A stretch of 64,000 nucleotides of DNA, taken from assembly GCF_020382885.2 (NCBI RefSeq), contig NC_058503.1, positions 21,337,535-21,401,534 of the forward strand, written 5' to 3'. The DNA is from Scatophagus argus. Lineage: Eukaryota; Chordata; Actinopteri; Scatophagidae. Shown here one piece after another: positions 1-12,105 of the stretch; the first letter of the stretch is position 1, and each line of letters opens with the position of its first letter. The notes below the pieces were generated by a model. The model had not been told where the DNA came from. It searched no databases and worked only from the letters and a program-made list of their open reading frames with translations. The position numbers and the translations under genes were made by a program.

Positions 1-341
1 AAAGCTGAAAACTGGCACTCACTCTGGTGTTAACCACCTGTGCTGCTGTATTTGCCATCACAAATGTTACAGATTAAACCCATGTAATGTACTGCCTGCT
101 GCCCCCTGCAGGTTGACAGACATGTGAATATTTAATGTTGAATGGAATATTTACTAAGAACTGTTGTCTCGTCAACTTGTTTAATACTGCCACATGGACA
201 AGTCAGGGGGACTAATTACATTTAGATGGTGATGAACAGTTTGACATCCATCCCCCACACTGAAACAGGACTCCACCTGCAATATCCATCATGTGCAGTA
301 AGTAACCCTGTCTGACGGGTGGATGATATTTGAGGCCTGAC
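1..341 (-). other. PGAP1 intron 3 (partial)
   Basis: Intronic sequence continuing past the left edge. The donor after LRLYK is at 340-341. No other exon or repeat was recognised here. Confidence 0.8.
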
Positions 342-1276
342 CTTGTAGAGCCTCAGGATGGCCTTGATGCTCTCGTGCAGGAAGTGTGTCTGCCTGAGCA
401 GACTGCCGCCGTAAAGCGCCACCAGCTCCTCATTGAAGTCCACGGTGAACACGTTGAAGTGGAGACCTCCCTCCATGTTTTCAGCCTTCCTCAAGGCCAC
501 AGAGCCCAGGGAGCGAGCTTCACCAGGAGAGGAACAAACAGGAGTGAAATCGTACAAATGTGGAGCCAATGCTACTCCTACTCACTGCCAAACGCTCAGA
601 TTTAGATGCAACAATTATTTATGCACATCTCTTGTGTACCATTTTCCCCAGACGGAAGGCAACACCCTGATCTTACGTGGCACCAACATTTCATAAAGCA
701 GTTGTAACTTACGAAGTTGTGAAGCTTATCAAATAGCCGCTGATGTTAGAAATAAATCAGCATGAAGAGTGTAAATGAAGGGACTGAAAGCATCATCACA
801 ACACCACAGTGTAACTGCGAAATCAAAGCGCGGGTGTTTTTCCCTTCCTCCACACAACTGACAGCAGGAACAGCCAGCCGGCACAACCTCAGAAAGGATT
901 TGTGTCGCTGAATTATTAGTTACAGAAAACATCAGGTCACCAGAACTCATGAAAAGACCAAAATAAACAATTTCGTTGTCCATCTTTTAATACAATCTTC
1001 CCTGTGGCACTCAGACCAAAACACATGTTCCTACTGAGGATGGAAATCTTTCTTTAAAAAAAAGAAAAAAAAAATCAATCATAAAAATACTGACTGATTT
1101 TTAAAGATTTCCTCAAACATCTGGGACCTGTAGTTTAAAGCAAATTTTACTTCATCAGGAGGAAACTGTGTATTTGACTGGGACCATTTTCAGCTGCGGA
1201 TGAACACAAATGTGGTGCTTCAGTGAGTATTTATAGCAGCAGGACGGTGTAGGTGGGACTGAGCCAAAATAAACTA

Positions 1277-1311
<35 letters not shown>

Positions 1312-2997
1312 CATGGTAATGAGGGAACATGTCACCTGGTGCCACACTGATGGGTTTTTTGACAACACTAAAGCTCTGTGGCACGGAGGAAGACGATCCG
1401 TCAGGCTTTGATACACAGGAAGTACTTGTTAGTAGGATCAGCTTGTTGTTGGTTTTGGTCTTTTCATGTGATTCGTTGACAATAAGAGAAATACAGAACA
1501 CCAACATCCCACCAGGCTCTGGATGTACACATCCTCAAATTAATACAAGAACCTTATTACAACAAGATAAAATAAAAAAACAAAATAGGGTTGAACAGTA
1601 CAGTAAATAAAATGTGACTTTAAGACAGATATCACGATTCACTGGTGGAAAACTTCATTACTGGCGCCCATCCTTCTTGCACTTACCTTGCTTGTAGCTG
1701 CCTGCATTTCCGGGCAGGAAGAGCACAGGGGCACCGGTGAGTTTGAGCGCTCGGGTCTCCTGGGCGTACAGACCTTCTCCGTAGAGGTAGAGGCCGTACG
1801 CCGGGTACAGTCTGGCCACACGACGAGGCAGAGCCACGCGCTGTCAATCCACCAACACAGACACATTCAGTCTCAGACAGCCGTCACACGAGTAAAGTGA
1901 ACACCTGCTGTACAGCCGGCAGACGACGCTTCCACCTCACCTACGTTATTATAAATACCTACAGTTTATTCCATTTTTATTTGATCTGAGCAGTAATGAG
2001 ATGTTGAATTTCTGGTGCAGTTGTCCCTTAACGCACCCCCTGACCTTCTTTACAGCCAGACAAACATTAAGTGTAAAAAAGGACGTGGATATTACTGATT
2101 AGTCTACTGCAAGACCACGAATCTGAAACACTTTTGATAACTGATGAATCTTTTTTTTTTTGTCAGGCAAAAATACCAAAACTTGCGTTTGTGTTTCAAT
2201 TGTGAGGATTTACTGCTTTTGCTGTATTTTTTTAATTGGATATTTGGGGTTGTGAACTGCTTCTTTTATTGACTTTACACCAGATGATTAATCATAGTGA
2301 CAATGAAAATATTTATAAGTTGCAGCCCTAATACTGGCAACATCAAATATAATCGTTTCCAGTCCCTTCAGCTCAGACCTTATCACAATTAAACAACAAG
2401 CAAAATGTTATCACATTATGATTTGTCACACTGGCTATAAAATCTCTGACTTTCCCCTTTTCTTTGCCGTGGTGTGTTGGGGCAGCAGCATCAGAGCCAG
2501 CGACACCAACAGACTTCATAAGATCATCAAGAAGGCTGACTCTGTACTCGGTCTCAGGCTGGAGTCTTCTGAGACCGTGGTGGAAAGGAGGACGCTGAAC
2601 AAACTGTTATCCAACATGGACAATGAACAGCACCCTCTCCACCACACAGCTGACAGACAGCAGAGCACCACCTCCCACAGGCTGCTACAGGGACAGATAC
2701 AGGAAATCTTTCCTGCCACATGCCATCACACTGTACAATAACAGCTAAACTCTGGTCGTAACATACAGTCACTACGCACTTTTACGTTTACGTTTTACTC
2801 ACTTACCTTACACTCTACCTCTACTTTATTTTGCACTACATTACACTGTTTACTGTTGTATATATACTTTTTATATTGCCTTGTATATATATTTTATATA
2901 TGCCACTTTTATTTAGCTATTTTTAACATTTTGTTTAGCTTGTTGTGTGTATTGCTGCTGCTGCACTGCAATTTCCCAGCCTGGGATCAATAAAGTA

Positions 2998-3031
<34 letters not shown>

Positions 3032-3880
3032 GTCTTTTACTTCTTAAAAAAACATTTACTAAATAATTACTTGCTCTCTTGTCTATTCTGTATTCATCAC
3101 AAGCTCTATAAGCCCAGATTCAAAACGACATAAAGACAGAAAAAGATTTTAATTTTTAGATATGAGGAGCACCTTCTGCTCTCCTTCCTCCCATACAACA
3201 CAACAACAAGGCCGGTGCCCACCCAGAGCAGCTGCCCCCAGCTGTGCTCCACTTCTGGACAGATGAGCACATTAGTGAACAGGACGGTGACCTACATCAC
3301 ATTTTTAACTGTCTTCACCTGACTTGTGGCTTCTGTGCCACACACGGCCGTGACTTACAAAACCCGATCTGCTCAGACGATCAGCTTTATGGTTTTATAG
3401 CAAGGCTAATTTCGGCTAATCTCACCCCCCGCAACAAACAGGCACACCCCCAACCAACCACTCAGGTGAGTCTGCCGATTAAAGCCATTGAGAGAAATAC
3501 ATGGACACCAGCCCTGCACACAACTATTAGCATGTGTCGGGAAACGGCTTAGGAGACGTAAAGACAGAGATCATTTATGTTTTCTGTTCGGGTTTAAGCA
3601 AAATTTGATTCTCGGTGCTGGAATGATTTAGCGAAGCACAGGAGAGTTAGCTTCTGCCCACAAACAATACAACCAGTAGGTTAGGCTAGTAGCTAATTTG
3701 TGGATACTGTATGCGGTGTTTGGGGAAATAATTAGCCTCGCTACTCACCCGATACTCTGGGTATTCAAACATGTAGGTCATACTGCATCTGTTCTCCTCG
3801 AAGCCAGTCAGCAACTCCCGCAGGCCAGCCGCCAGAAGCCCCAGAACAAACCCGTAAAAGGCCACCGTGGCGAGTTTCAT
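342..3880 (-). CDS. pgap1: GPI inositol-deacylase, first three coding exons (5' part)
   Basis: PGAP1 removes the acyl chain from the inositol of GPI anchors in the ER membrane, allowing GPI-anchored proteins to leave the ER. Three coding exons are visible: 3749-3880 (44 codons from ATG, with a hydrophobic segment at about residues 5-24, then [19 protein letters not shown]), 1687-1840 ([13 protein letters not shown] and [14 protein letters not shown]) and 342-517 ([12 protein letters not shown] and [13 protein letters not shown], ending LRLYK). Sizes of 132, 154 and 176 nt keep phase exactly and give 154 residues. All donors are GT and acceptors AG. The match to vertebrate PGAP1 runs through all three exons. 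The lipase serine motif lies in later exons beyond the left edge. The call is secure; the gene is cut only by the window. Confidence 0.95.
1279..1310. repeat. (GT)16 microsatellite
   Basis: A perfect dinucleotide run in a PGAP1 intron. It also creates spurious Thr-His open frames on the minus strand. Confidence 0.95.
2450..3026 (+). mobile_element. 5'-truncated LINE (L2/CR1-like), 3' end with (ATCT)n tail
   Basis: The frame from about 2460 encodes [20 protein letters not shown] followed by [21 protein letters not shown] and a stop at about 2740. This resembles the extreme C-terminus of reverse transcriptases of teleost L2-type LINEs. A short 3' UTR follows, then TGGGATCAATAAAGTATAT and six or more ATCT units, the usual way these elements end. 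Only the last roughly 600 bp remain, so it is a dead 5'-truncated insertion in PGAP1 intron 1, in the opposite orientation to the host gene. The exact left boundary is uncertain. Confidence 0.8.
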
Positions 3881-5033
3881 GGTTCGGTTCCGGCTCTGGG
3901 CTTTCGATATTACAGGTGTTTCATCTCCGCGTTCATTCCGCGCCCTCCTCGCCACCACGCAGGTTGACGTACTCGACCGGTTGAATCTCACAACAGAAAC
4001 CAACATACTATACGAACAGCAGTGACGTGTACGTTTTCAGCCAATGGCAGGAAGGGACTTGAGGTACTTGACCAATAGGAGAGCAGACAGCTAGTGGAAC
4101 GCTAACAAACCAGGAAGCTAAATCTAGCTGTTTTTGCTAAGTTTGACTCGTCTCCCGTCATTTCTTTCCTTCGTTTGTACAATTATTAGCTTCGATCCTT
4201 CAGATACATAGAAATAAAAAAAGACATTCCAGATGTGCCCATAGCGAACACTGTGGCCATATATGAACAAAGTAAACCTAATACATGTTGAGTGTAGAAA
4301 ATACTACAGAAGTAACGCCACATTCATGAGTTTTCCGTTCTTTAATAAAACAATCACAGGTCTGCTGCAGATGCATCAAGCTGCCTTAACCCTTACAAAC
4401 ACACATGATATATACAGTACATACTGTATACATCATATACTTCAGGGTCACGTGAGTGCAGGTCACCCGTCAAATATTATGTGGGGAAAATAAATCGTTT
4501 TTTTTCCTGTGGAAACAAATCTGTCACATTGCATTTCAACAGCTTTACACCACACAGCCGTACACAGACAAACACTACATGGGAATAATTTACCAGACAA
4601 AAGTGGATTTTTGAAAATCACAAATTGTTTGTAAATCGTATTTGATTATTCTGACCCCATTCGTGAATGTACAAATCCTTCCACAGCAAGAGTTCACACA
4701 CCTTGTCAAGTTCTGATCTTTGTGAAGTTTCACTGGGGTGGGGGTATCAGAAATGATGAAGAAAACCAACTGAAACACTGATATACTGCAGAGAGTCCTG
4801 ACCAGTATTGGTGTGACCTATGTGTATCCAAGTGTTTGGCCCATGTGGGTTTCCAGCAGTAAGTAGTGGATGAATCAAAGTTTTTCTTGGTGCTTCCCTC
4901 CGACTTCCTGGCGAGGTGGTGTGTCTCGACTTCCCTCTTCAGCCAATTCTCTAAACTCAGTCCAATTAAAGAAAATACTGAGAAGATTTTTGTGTCTTTG
5001 ACTAGTTTCCATTGGCCTCAAATCAAAAGCACC
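3881..5033. other. PGAP1 5' flank and MAIP1 3' flank
   Basis: This gap separates the PGAP1 start codon from the MAIP1 stop codon, both on the minus strand. It should hold the PGAP1 5' UTR and promoter next to 3880, and the MAIP1 3' UTR next to 5033. The stretch at 3990-4110 contains a CCAAT (4041-4045, plus strand) and an ATTGG (4073-4077), but no TATA box in a convincing place. No further gene was recognised. Confidence 0.5.
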
Positions 5034-6514
5034 TCAATCCAAAAGCTTGGAGTGCTCTATCCTCGTAATGGTCCAGTCTGGAGGCACTCCCTTAGTAAAC
5101 TCCCGTTGGAACCTGCCAGAAAGAAGATTATAACGAATATTCTAAGTCACACAAAGACTTGTTTAAAAAGTCATGAAGCTAATGATAATAAAGGCACACT
5201 CACTCATAATTTGCAGTTAGCAGTCTCTTGGTTTCCGCTTCTCCTTCTTCACCAGTGGCTATCTGGAACACGCGGGTTCCTTCCAAGCCGTCGTCAGGAA
5301 TTCGCGCACTCGTCAGATACCAGAAACGCATCAGAATACTAACAAACTTTCTCCCTGGAAACATGATACAGACACTGATTAACACCGCAGAAATAATGAC
5401 AGTGTGTCCTGTATGTTTGAAGAGGGGTCCCTCCTCCGCTGCTCTCACTGCTTTTTCCACGTTAAAGGGTTTTCTTATCCGAACCGAAAGGTCTGAGACA
5501 GTGATGTACGCAGATTATGAAGCCCATTGAGGAAAATTTGGAATCTGTGATGTTTTCCATAAATAAAACTGACTTGTAGAGGCTGAAAGAAAACAAAGTG
5601 CTAAGTTGAAGAACTGAGCAATTTATACACAAATATTTACATCTAAAAGGTTACAGCTGACTTAATTTTGCATTTTTCCTGTCAACAAATTTCATATACA
5701 AAACGAGAGGAGGGTAACACTGACCGTTGTCGTCGTAGTAGATCCCCACATCTCCAGGCGTTGTGTACATGATATCATCAGAGTCTGCACAGAGAGCTCT
5801 CTTAAGGTTCGATGGCAGAAATTTGCATTTTTCCTCAAGCTTTTCAATCAACTGCAAAGAGATTAAAAAAAAGGATAAAGTTAACCATGAACAGATGTTA
5901 TACAGAAGGAAGATTATTTTTAAAATGCTTCAAGTTTATTGAGTGATACCAGAAAATACGCGTTGGGCTGCCATACTCACATCTTTAGCCACAAGTCCCT
6001 CCAAAGCGTCAAACTGACACCGTGACAACAGTCTGGAGACATGCGAAAAGGCCTGCAACAGTTCACAAAAGGCATCCAACAAGCAGCGGTGGAATGTGAG
6101 TGAGTACATTTGTTCATATGCTGGACTGCATCAACCCTATTTATTTATTTAAATGGCCTTAAATAAAACTGTGGCTACATCATCTGTTTTCAAGGTTTCA
6201 CAGACCTGCTTCGCTCCCTCCGTGAATTCCTCAAAGCTGAAGTCTTTATCAAAGTAAGCCCTGATCAGAAAGTAGTATATTCTGGTGCGAAACCAAAGGA
6301 AGGGATTCGGGATGCCGACAACCACCATCTTCTGCTTCTGTCCGCCCCGGTCGGAACTGTAGTGGCGGATCGCTGCTGCCACAGCGGCGGGTGGTGGAGA
6401 GGGAAGGCGCAGTTTACCGGGCCGGTTTAGGATAACACTTCCACTTAAAAACAGACGAGTAAAGCTAAATGTTGATGGCATTCTGTAACAACCTCTTAAC
6501 ATGAGCACCGCCAT
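5034..6514 (-). CDS. maip1: Matrix AAA peptidase interacting protein 1
   Basis: MAIP1 (C2orf47) binds the m-AAA protease AFG3L2 in the mitochondrial matrix and helps sort and process EMRE, the calcium uniporter subunit. Five coding exons are read: 6206-6514, 5981-6052, 5725-5851, 5204-5354 and 5034-5112. Their sum is 738 nt, giving 245 residues. The N-terminus is Arg-rich, poor in acidic residues and suits a mitochondrial presequence. It is followed by MVVVGIPNPFLWFRTRIYYF and the exon end FEEFTEGAKQ. Later exons give DDIMYTTPGDVGIYYDDNG, KFVSILMRFWYLTSARIP and a C-terminus DWTITRIEHSKLLD, all matching vertebrate MAIP1. Methionines at 5 and 12 are alternative starts. The length is somewhat below the human protein, mostly in the presequence. 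Confidence 0.93.
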
Positions 6515-6816
6515 CTTTCTTTCCTCTGACGCTTTTTTTTTGGTCCGTTTGCTTGTATCTTCCTGTGAGGAACAAATAGCCTAAATTAAAAATACAGAAA
6601 ATAATTCATTAAAATGCTAAGAATATGATACAGTGTTAGCGTTAATCAAACAAATAATTACAAAATAAGATAATTCGTAATATCGGGTATTTTCTGCAGC
6701 CTACATTAATTTTGTCATTTGTAGTTTCTATGGGGAACACTAACAGTGTGACACCCAGAAGATTTAAGAGCTGTTTACTTTCTCCAACAGGTCAATTTCT
6801 GACTGAATCACGTTAA
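6515..6816. promoter_or_regulatory. Shared head-to-head promoter interval of MAIP1 and TYW5
   Basis: The two start codons lie 302 bp apart on opposite strands, so both 5' UTRs and core promoters must share this interval unless a non-coding first exon lies elsewhere. It is AT-rich. No TATA box is convincingly placed for either gene. MAIP1 and TYW5 are also divergent neighbours in human, which supports an old bidirectional arrangement. Confidence 0.6.
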
Positions 6817-9644
6817 ATGGAGCTCCAGGAAAAAGTACCCGTATCGATATTTACAGAAGTAGACAAGGACGTCTTTCTCCGAGAGATTTATCCAAAGGTA
6901 AGATAAATCTGAGACGTGACGAGGGTTGGTGTTAATGGCTGCAAGGAAATGTGAGTGAAACGGCAGCAGACAGCCGCTTATAGCTGCACTGCTGTATTGC
7001 TTATTATCCCGCTTATGCAGAAAAACTTTTGCTGTCTTTTGCTTGCAAAATGACCACCAGTTAATTTATGATCAAAACAGCTGTAGGTTACTTTTCTTTC
7101 GACCGACTCATCACGTCTTCGACTAATCAAGAACGTCCATTAAATTCTTCCATTTAAAAGTTTAGATTTACTGACATGGTAAATCCACTTGTTTGTTCAG
7201 TGTCTTAAATGATTACTCTGTTTTAGTGGTACTACAGAGTACTACTCTCCATGACTAGTAAACTGATCTTCGCAGTCTCCCGCTTCTGTCCGCCATCAGA
7301 CGGCGCGTGCAGACTGGCACCGGACTGAAGTCTCTCCAGGTTAACTCTCTTCTGATTGTTTTCCAGCGCAGACCAGCCGTCCTGAGAGGCGTCCGTCTCG
7401 GACCCTGCCTGGAAAAGTGGACGGTTGATTATCTTGCACAGAAAGGGGGAGACAAGGAAGTGAAGGTTCACGTGTCCACTGTGCCACAGATGGACTTCCT
7501 GCACAAAAACTTTGTTTACAAGTGAGCTCTCTCTCACACACACAAGGAAACAAACCAACAAACACACAAATCAGTTTTGCAGAGTTCCTCAGCTACACCT
7601 CTCTCTGTTTACAGGACTCTGCCATTCAGTGAATTAGTGAAAAGGGCGTGTGAAAAGAAGCACTCTGACTTCTTCCTGTGTGAGGTAACGGTCATGAAAT
7701 AAGGACATGTTACATTCCTACATTATGCTACGTGTTTTAATGACACAACCTCCTCGGTCTCCAGGATGAGAGCTACTACCTTCGATCGCTGGGAGAGGAC
7801 GTGAGAAAGGTAGCAGATGAAGATCAGAGATTTATGTTGTATTATGTTGTCGGTGTGACTCTGCAGAAGCTACCATCAGAACTGTTTGTTGGTCTCACAG
7901 GAACCTGCTGATCTGAGCAAACAGTTCCCAGACTTGGCCGAAGATTTTCACATCCCACAGTTCTTCGCAGCAGATCAGTTCTTCTCCAGCGTCTTCCGCA
8001 TCAGCTCCTGTGGTCTGCAGCTGTGGACGCACTACGACGTGGGTGTTTTCGTGTCTCATTGAATCTATGGTGCTGCAATGTGGCCCTTGAACTCACAGCC
8101 TTCTGTCATTCTAAACATTTTTCAGTTTTGCTCTCCTGTTAATGTGTGAGGATCTGCACAGGTGAAAGTTCTTCCCCTTATAGGAAACTTTCTAAGCTGC
8201 AGTAAGTTCACCCTCTTCTTCATTCCTTCAGGTGATGGATAACCTGCTGGCTCAGGTGACGGGGACAAAGAGAGTGGTTCTCTACGGCCCCCAGGATGCA
8301 TTGCACCTCTACCTGTCAGGCGAGTGGCTGTTAGCGGGAATTCTCTGCATCAGCCTCGTGCACTTTCATATTACATCTCACATCGATGTCATTTGATTGG
8401 AGCAACATGTGTTTTTGCAATAGCTTGGTATGACATTCTAATGCTTCTTTTCATTTAAATTCAACCCATCAGGTGATAAATCAGAAGTCCTGGACATCGA
8501 CTCCCCGGACCTCGAACGCTTTCCTGATTTTGTGAAGGCAAAGAGATACGAGTGTGTGCTGGAGCCAGGAGATCTCCTTTTTATCCCTGGTAAGACAAAC
8601 ATGTCCACATTAGTCTTCCTACAGCACATCCTGCTGATGTTCCATCATACAACCACAATTCTGGAACAAATTCTGAATTCGATGCCAGCAACACACTTCA
8701 AACCCGCTGATCAATAAAAGACGGAAATTTGTGTGCTGCTCAAAATACATGAAACAATCCACAGGTAAAGAGGTTTACTGGTTAACAGGTGAGAGTGTCA
8801 ACACTGAGTGTGAAAGGAGCATCCTTGAAAGGCTCTTGGCAAACACACGACTGTATAAAGGATATCACAACATGGACTCAGGAACACTTTGTAAAACAGG
8901 TTGGGAAACACAGTTCATTTACAAATGACTGCATTCTGTTTTTATTTTACACAACATCCCAGCTGTTTAGGACTCAGGATGGTGACATTGTGTCATTTTG
9001 TCCCATTTAAGTCTCAAACCAGAACTTCAAACTGGATCACAAAAACCCAAGAAGAGCCTTAGTATTAAAGGGATAGTTTGTTTTTTTTGAGGTCCGTACC
9101 CACAGAGTGTTACCTACAGTAGATGGTGTCAGCATGTCCTCAGCCCGGAGATGCAGACAGGAGTGCTGCTGTAAGGTCAGTCAGCAGCTCAGTGTGTTTT
9201 AGCCACCTAAAAAGAAACAGGAAACCCCGTCATCATTTTAAACATTTGCTTTATTTAGAGAATTTCCACTGCTTTACCTTGTTGTCTGAAACTGGAAGTA
9301 ATGCGGCGTCCCTGTTCCCCTCAGCGCTGTGGTTCCATAACACTGTGGCGCTGCAGTCTGGTGTGGGCGTGAACGTGTTCTGGCGCCATCTGCCTGCTGA
9401 CAGCTACGACAAAAAGGACCCGTACGGTAATAAAGACCCTGTGGCTGCGACCCGAGCCCTTCAGGCACTGGAGAGAGCTCTTCACACTCTGGATGAACTC
9501 CCGGCTGACTATCGGGACTTTTACGGGCGCCGTATGATCCAGCGCATCCAAAAGCGGACGTGCTGCGACAGTCTGTCAAATGCGATGACACATGAGGACT
9601 CTGAAGGCATGTTACCCGGCAGTCAGTTCACCAAACCCGGATGA
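6817..9644 (+). CDS. tyw5: tRNA wybutosine-synthesizing protein 5 (JmjC hydroxylase)
   Basis: TYW5 is an Fe(II)/2-oxoglutarate dioxygenase that hydroxylates wybutosine precursors at position 37 of tRNA-Phe. Eight coding exons are read: 6817-6897, 7367-7521, 7615-7684, 7765-7809, 7901-8038, 8232-8319, 8473-8589 and 9325-9644. They sum to 1014 nt (337 residues). The JmjC iron ligands are visible as H161-Y-D163 in [12 protein letters not shown] and H236 in PALWFHN. Other matches are [25 protein letters not shown] and [14 protein letters not shown]. Introns are GT-AG except the sixth, which starts with GC at 8320-8321. The C-terminus carries about 25 residues beyond the conserved RRMIQRIQ region. 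It is slightly longer than the 315-residue human protein. Confidence 0.95.
8320..8472 (+). other. tyw5: GC-AG intron 6 of TYW5
   Basis: The exon ends CTGTCAG and the intron begins GCGAGT. The acceptor is CCCATCAG. Only this junction keeps [14 protein letters not shown] in frame; using the nearby GT at 8324 gives a stop at once. GC-AG introns are a small, known class of U2 introns. Confidence 0.85.
9066..9300 (+). repeat. Dispersed teleost repeat in TYW5 intron 7
   Basis: The stretch starts with TTAAAGGGATAGTTTG, passes TTACCTACAGTAGATG, then TTTTAGCCACCTAAAAA and CTGCTTTACCTTG. I recognise this order of blocks from a very common teleost interspersed repeat, probably a non-autonomous DNA element. 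Ends and class are not resolved. Confidence 0.6.
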
Positions 9645-11063
9645 GGGTCCAGAGAAATGTGGAGGAGCAGGTAAAACAGCTGTGATGGACTGTGAAATGT
9701 TAAGCTTTTCTTTCTTCATCTGAGTTTCATCTCGGAAGTTAAATTTGATTTGTGTCTTAGGATTTTATCTCATGCATTGCATAAAGACGACATCTTTTTG
9801 GATGCATTATGAAGACTCAAACCGTGTTGATGCAGTGACAGTTTCAGTCACAGCAACACTCCGGACTTTTTGTTTTATCGTAGGCTTGTTAAAAAGACAT
9901 TTCTGCACAATTACTATCACTCACAGCTTGGTGCAAACCAGGTGTTATATACCTGTGTTATTACAAGTCCATCAAAATCAAACATGTTGTGGAAACTTTT
10001 TTACATGCTGTTAGCTGTTATCTGACTTCATCAAGCTTCTGTGTACAGTCAAACTGCCTTCCAGGAGAAACAGACAAATCACACTAAGTTAAAGGAATGT
10101 AACTTTCCAGTTAGCTTTTCTGCACTCTGTGAGCCTCATTTTCTTAGAAAACCCCACGCTCAGATCCCTTCGGTGTGTTAAAAGAAAGTGCACATCAGTC
10201 CTTCTTATTGGTACGTTAAGGTTGGTGATCTCATGTAACCGCTGCACAAAAGTGCACTCAGCCAGTGTGTCCAACACGTTAGGAGAGCTCAGGCTAACAC
10301 CGAAGTCAGCCTACAGTTCACCTCCATGTTATTCTTTATGACGCGCAGAGAGAAATGTCATCCAGCAAACAAAAATGGTGTTAAATTGACATCATTTGAC
10401 ATTTGACAAAGCTGAATCTAAAATACCTTCTAAAGGTTTTTTTTCAAGGTGAAGCTTCTTAAAGGTTTAGAGACACTGAAGACCAGTAACCCACTGAAGA
10501 TCAAACACTGGATTTTAGTCAATCCTTTTTATCCCGAGTAAATACTTGAATATTAAATACTTGAAAAGATGACTGCAATGTTGCATACCCAGAATTTATC
10601 TTTAACTTGTATAATCTCATAACTATCAGCCCACTGCTGCTGTGAAGACAAAAAGATATTCAATAGCGTACATTCAGTTTGTAAATGTGCTATAACAATA
10701 GAATCTTTTGTGTTAAAATGAAGAAAATGTGGGACAATGCGTAAATATCCTGTTACAACATGAAAAGGTTCATTAAAACTTTTTTCAACTCATCACTGAG
10801 CAAATATTTTGTATCACGTGGCAGCAACGTGCTACTTTACTAACAGATTGAAATGTCCAAAAAATGTGGAAAAAACCTCAAATATCAACACGACAGCAAC
10901 TCGCGTCAACTTACTTGCATGTTCCCAAACTACAGTTTCAAAGGTCAAAAGCAACTCGTCGCGTGGGGCCTCCCTCACGGCCCCGATGAACATAAAGCAG
11001 AGCATGCTGGGAAACGACGTGGCGTCATGAGTGCACACGTGCGCGCACAATACTGTTTCAACT
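9645..11063. other. TYW5 3' flank, convergent with LRRFIP1
   Basis: This probably contains the TYW5 3' UTR; an ATTAAA at 10772-10777 is a possible plus-strand poly(A) signal. The sequence is AT-rich and no open frame in it resembles a known protein. Confidence 0.45.
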
Positions 11064-11069
11064 TTTATT
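11064..11069 (-). terminator. lrrfip1: Probable LRRFIP1 poly(A) signal (short-tail isoform)
   Basis: Plus-strand TTTATT reads AATAAA on the coding strand, about 1.04 kb beyond the stop codon at 12106. It would define a 3' UTR from 12105 to roughly 11045. Confidence 0.5.
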
Positions 11070-12105
11070 GCACAAAGATTACAGTTTGTTACGTTTCCTT
11101 ACAAACATTTTAAAGCTTTGTAAACAGTGAAGCAGCATCTCCCCAGTGTGCTGAGCATCCATCTCCCGCTAACACAGCTTTGAGTCCCCGTCGTCACATT
11201 TCTTCAGTACGTCTCAGCATTTACACGTGTGCACAAGAGCCAACCAGTGACTGACTAAATGAAGCAGAAAGAAGCTCGGAGATACGACCTCTGATCTTAG
11301 CAGCGGGGCTGCGGGTCGAACCGTTCGACGACCAGTCATCTGCATCAGGCTGCTGGCTACATGAAGTTACTACAACTGACGGATGGTGTGATGATTACTT
11401 TGTGTTGGGAGGCGGCGCTCCGTGAAAACTGAGCGATCCTTCTGTCTGCAAACAGGTTGTCCTCAAACAAACACACCCAAACATTTACATTTCTTAAAAC
11501 AGTTTGGCTTTGGATGCAAAGTGGGGAAAAGTTCAGACGAAGAAAATACACTTCATTTTGCTCTTTCGTTCACAGCACACACACACAAAGCGCTCCCGTC
11601 CTCTCGGCGGCGAGGGTTAGCAGTCTCGGGATGTGGACACTGGTGCTGTTCGCTGCTCTTCACTGGAACTTCTCTGTCCTCTGAGCGAGCAAGGCAAGAC
11701 GAATCTCGACGAGAGGCAGCAGAAAGAGGGCAGTCTGCCCTGGTCAACAGCACGTCTTCAGTCCCGGGACCCTCCATGTGGCCCACTTTCTGCCCCTTTT
11801 AGCAGAGCAGAGCAGAGGCTCAACCAAAGTCACGAGGTACGCAAACACCCGCTCCCCCACTTCATGTACTTTCTGGGTGTGCGCATGAAGGAGTCTCAAC
11901 ATACAGAAGATAGATAAAGAAATGGCACAATGCTTGTTGGTGTTTCTATTCTGTGGATATCATAACTAAGCGTCTTCATTTTTTTTTTTTGTTCTTTTTC
12001 TTGTGGTTGTTGCTATCAGGCAGATGGAAGAGAAACCCAAAAATGCAGGATGACTCGTTTCCAAGTGATCGGCCGGTTTTGGTGTGTGTGTGGGTGTGTG
12101 CGTTT

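Noticed and set aside
729..983. 84-residue minus-strand frame in PGAP1 intron 2
   Set aside because: Exons 2 and 3 join in phase without it and no PGAP1 similarity is visible.
4866..5342. 158-residue plus-strand open frame
   Set aside because: It overlaps the last two MAIP1 coding exons on the other strand and resembles nothing known.
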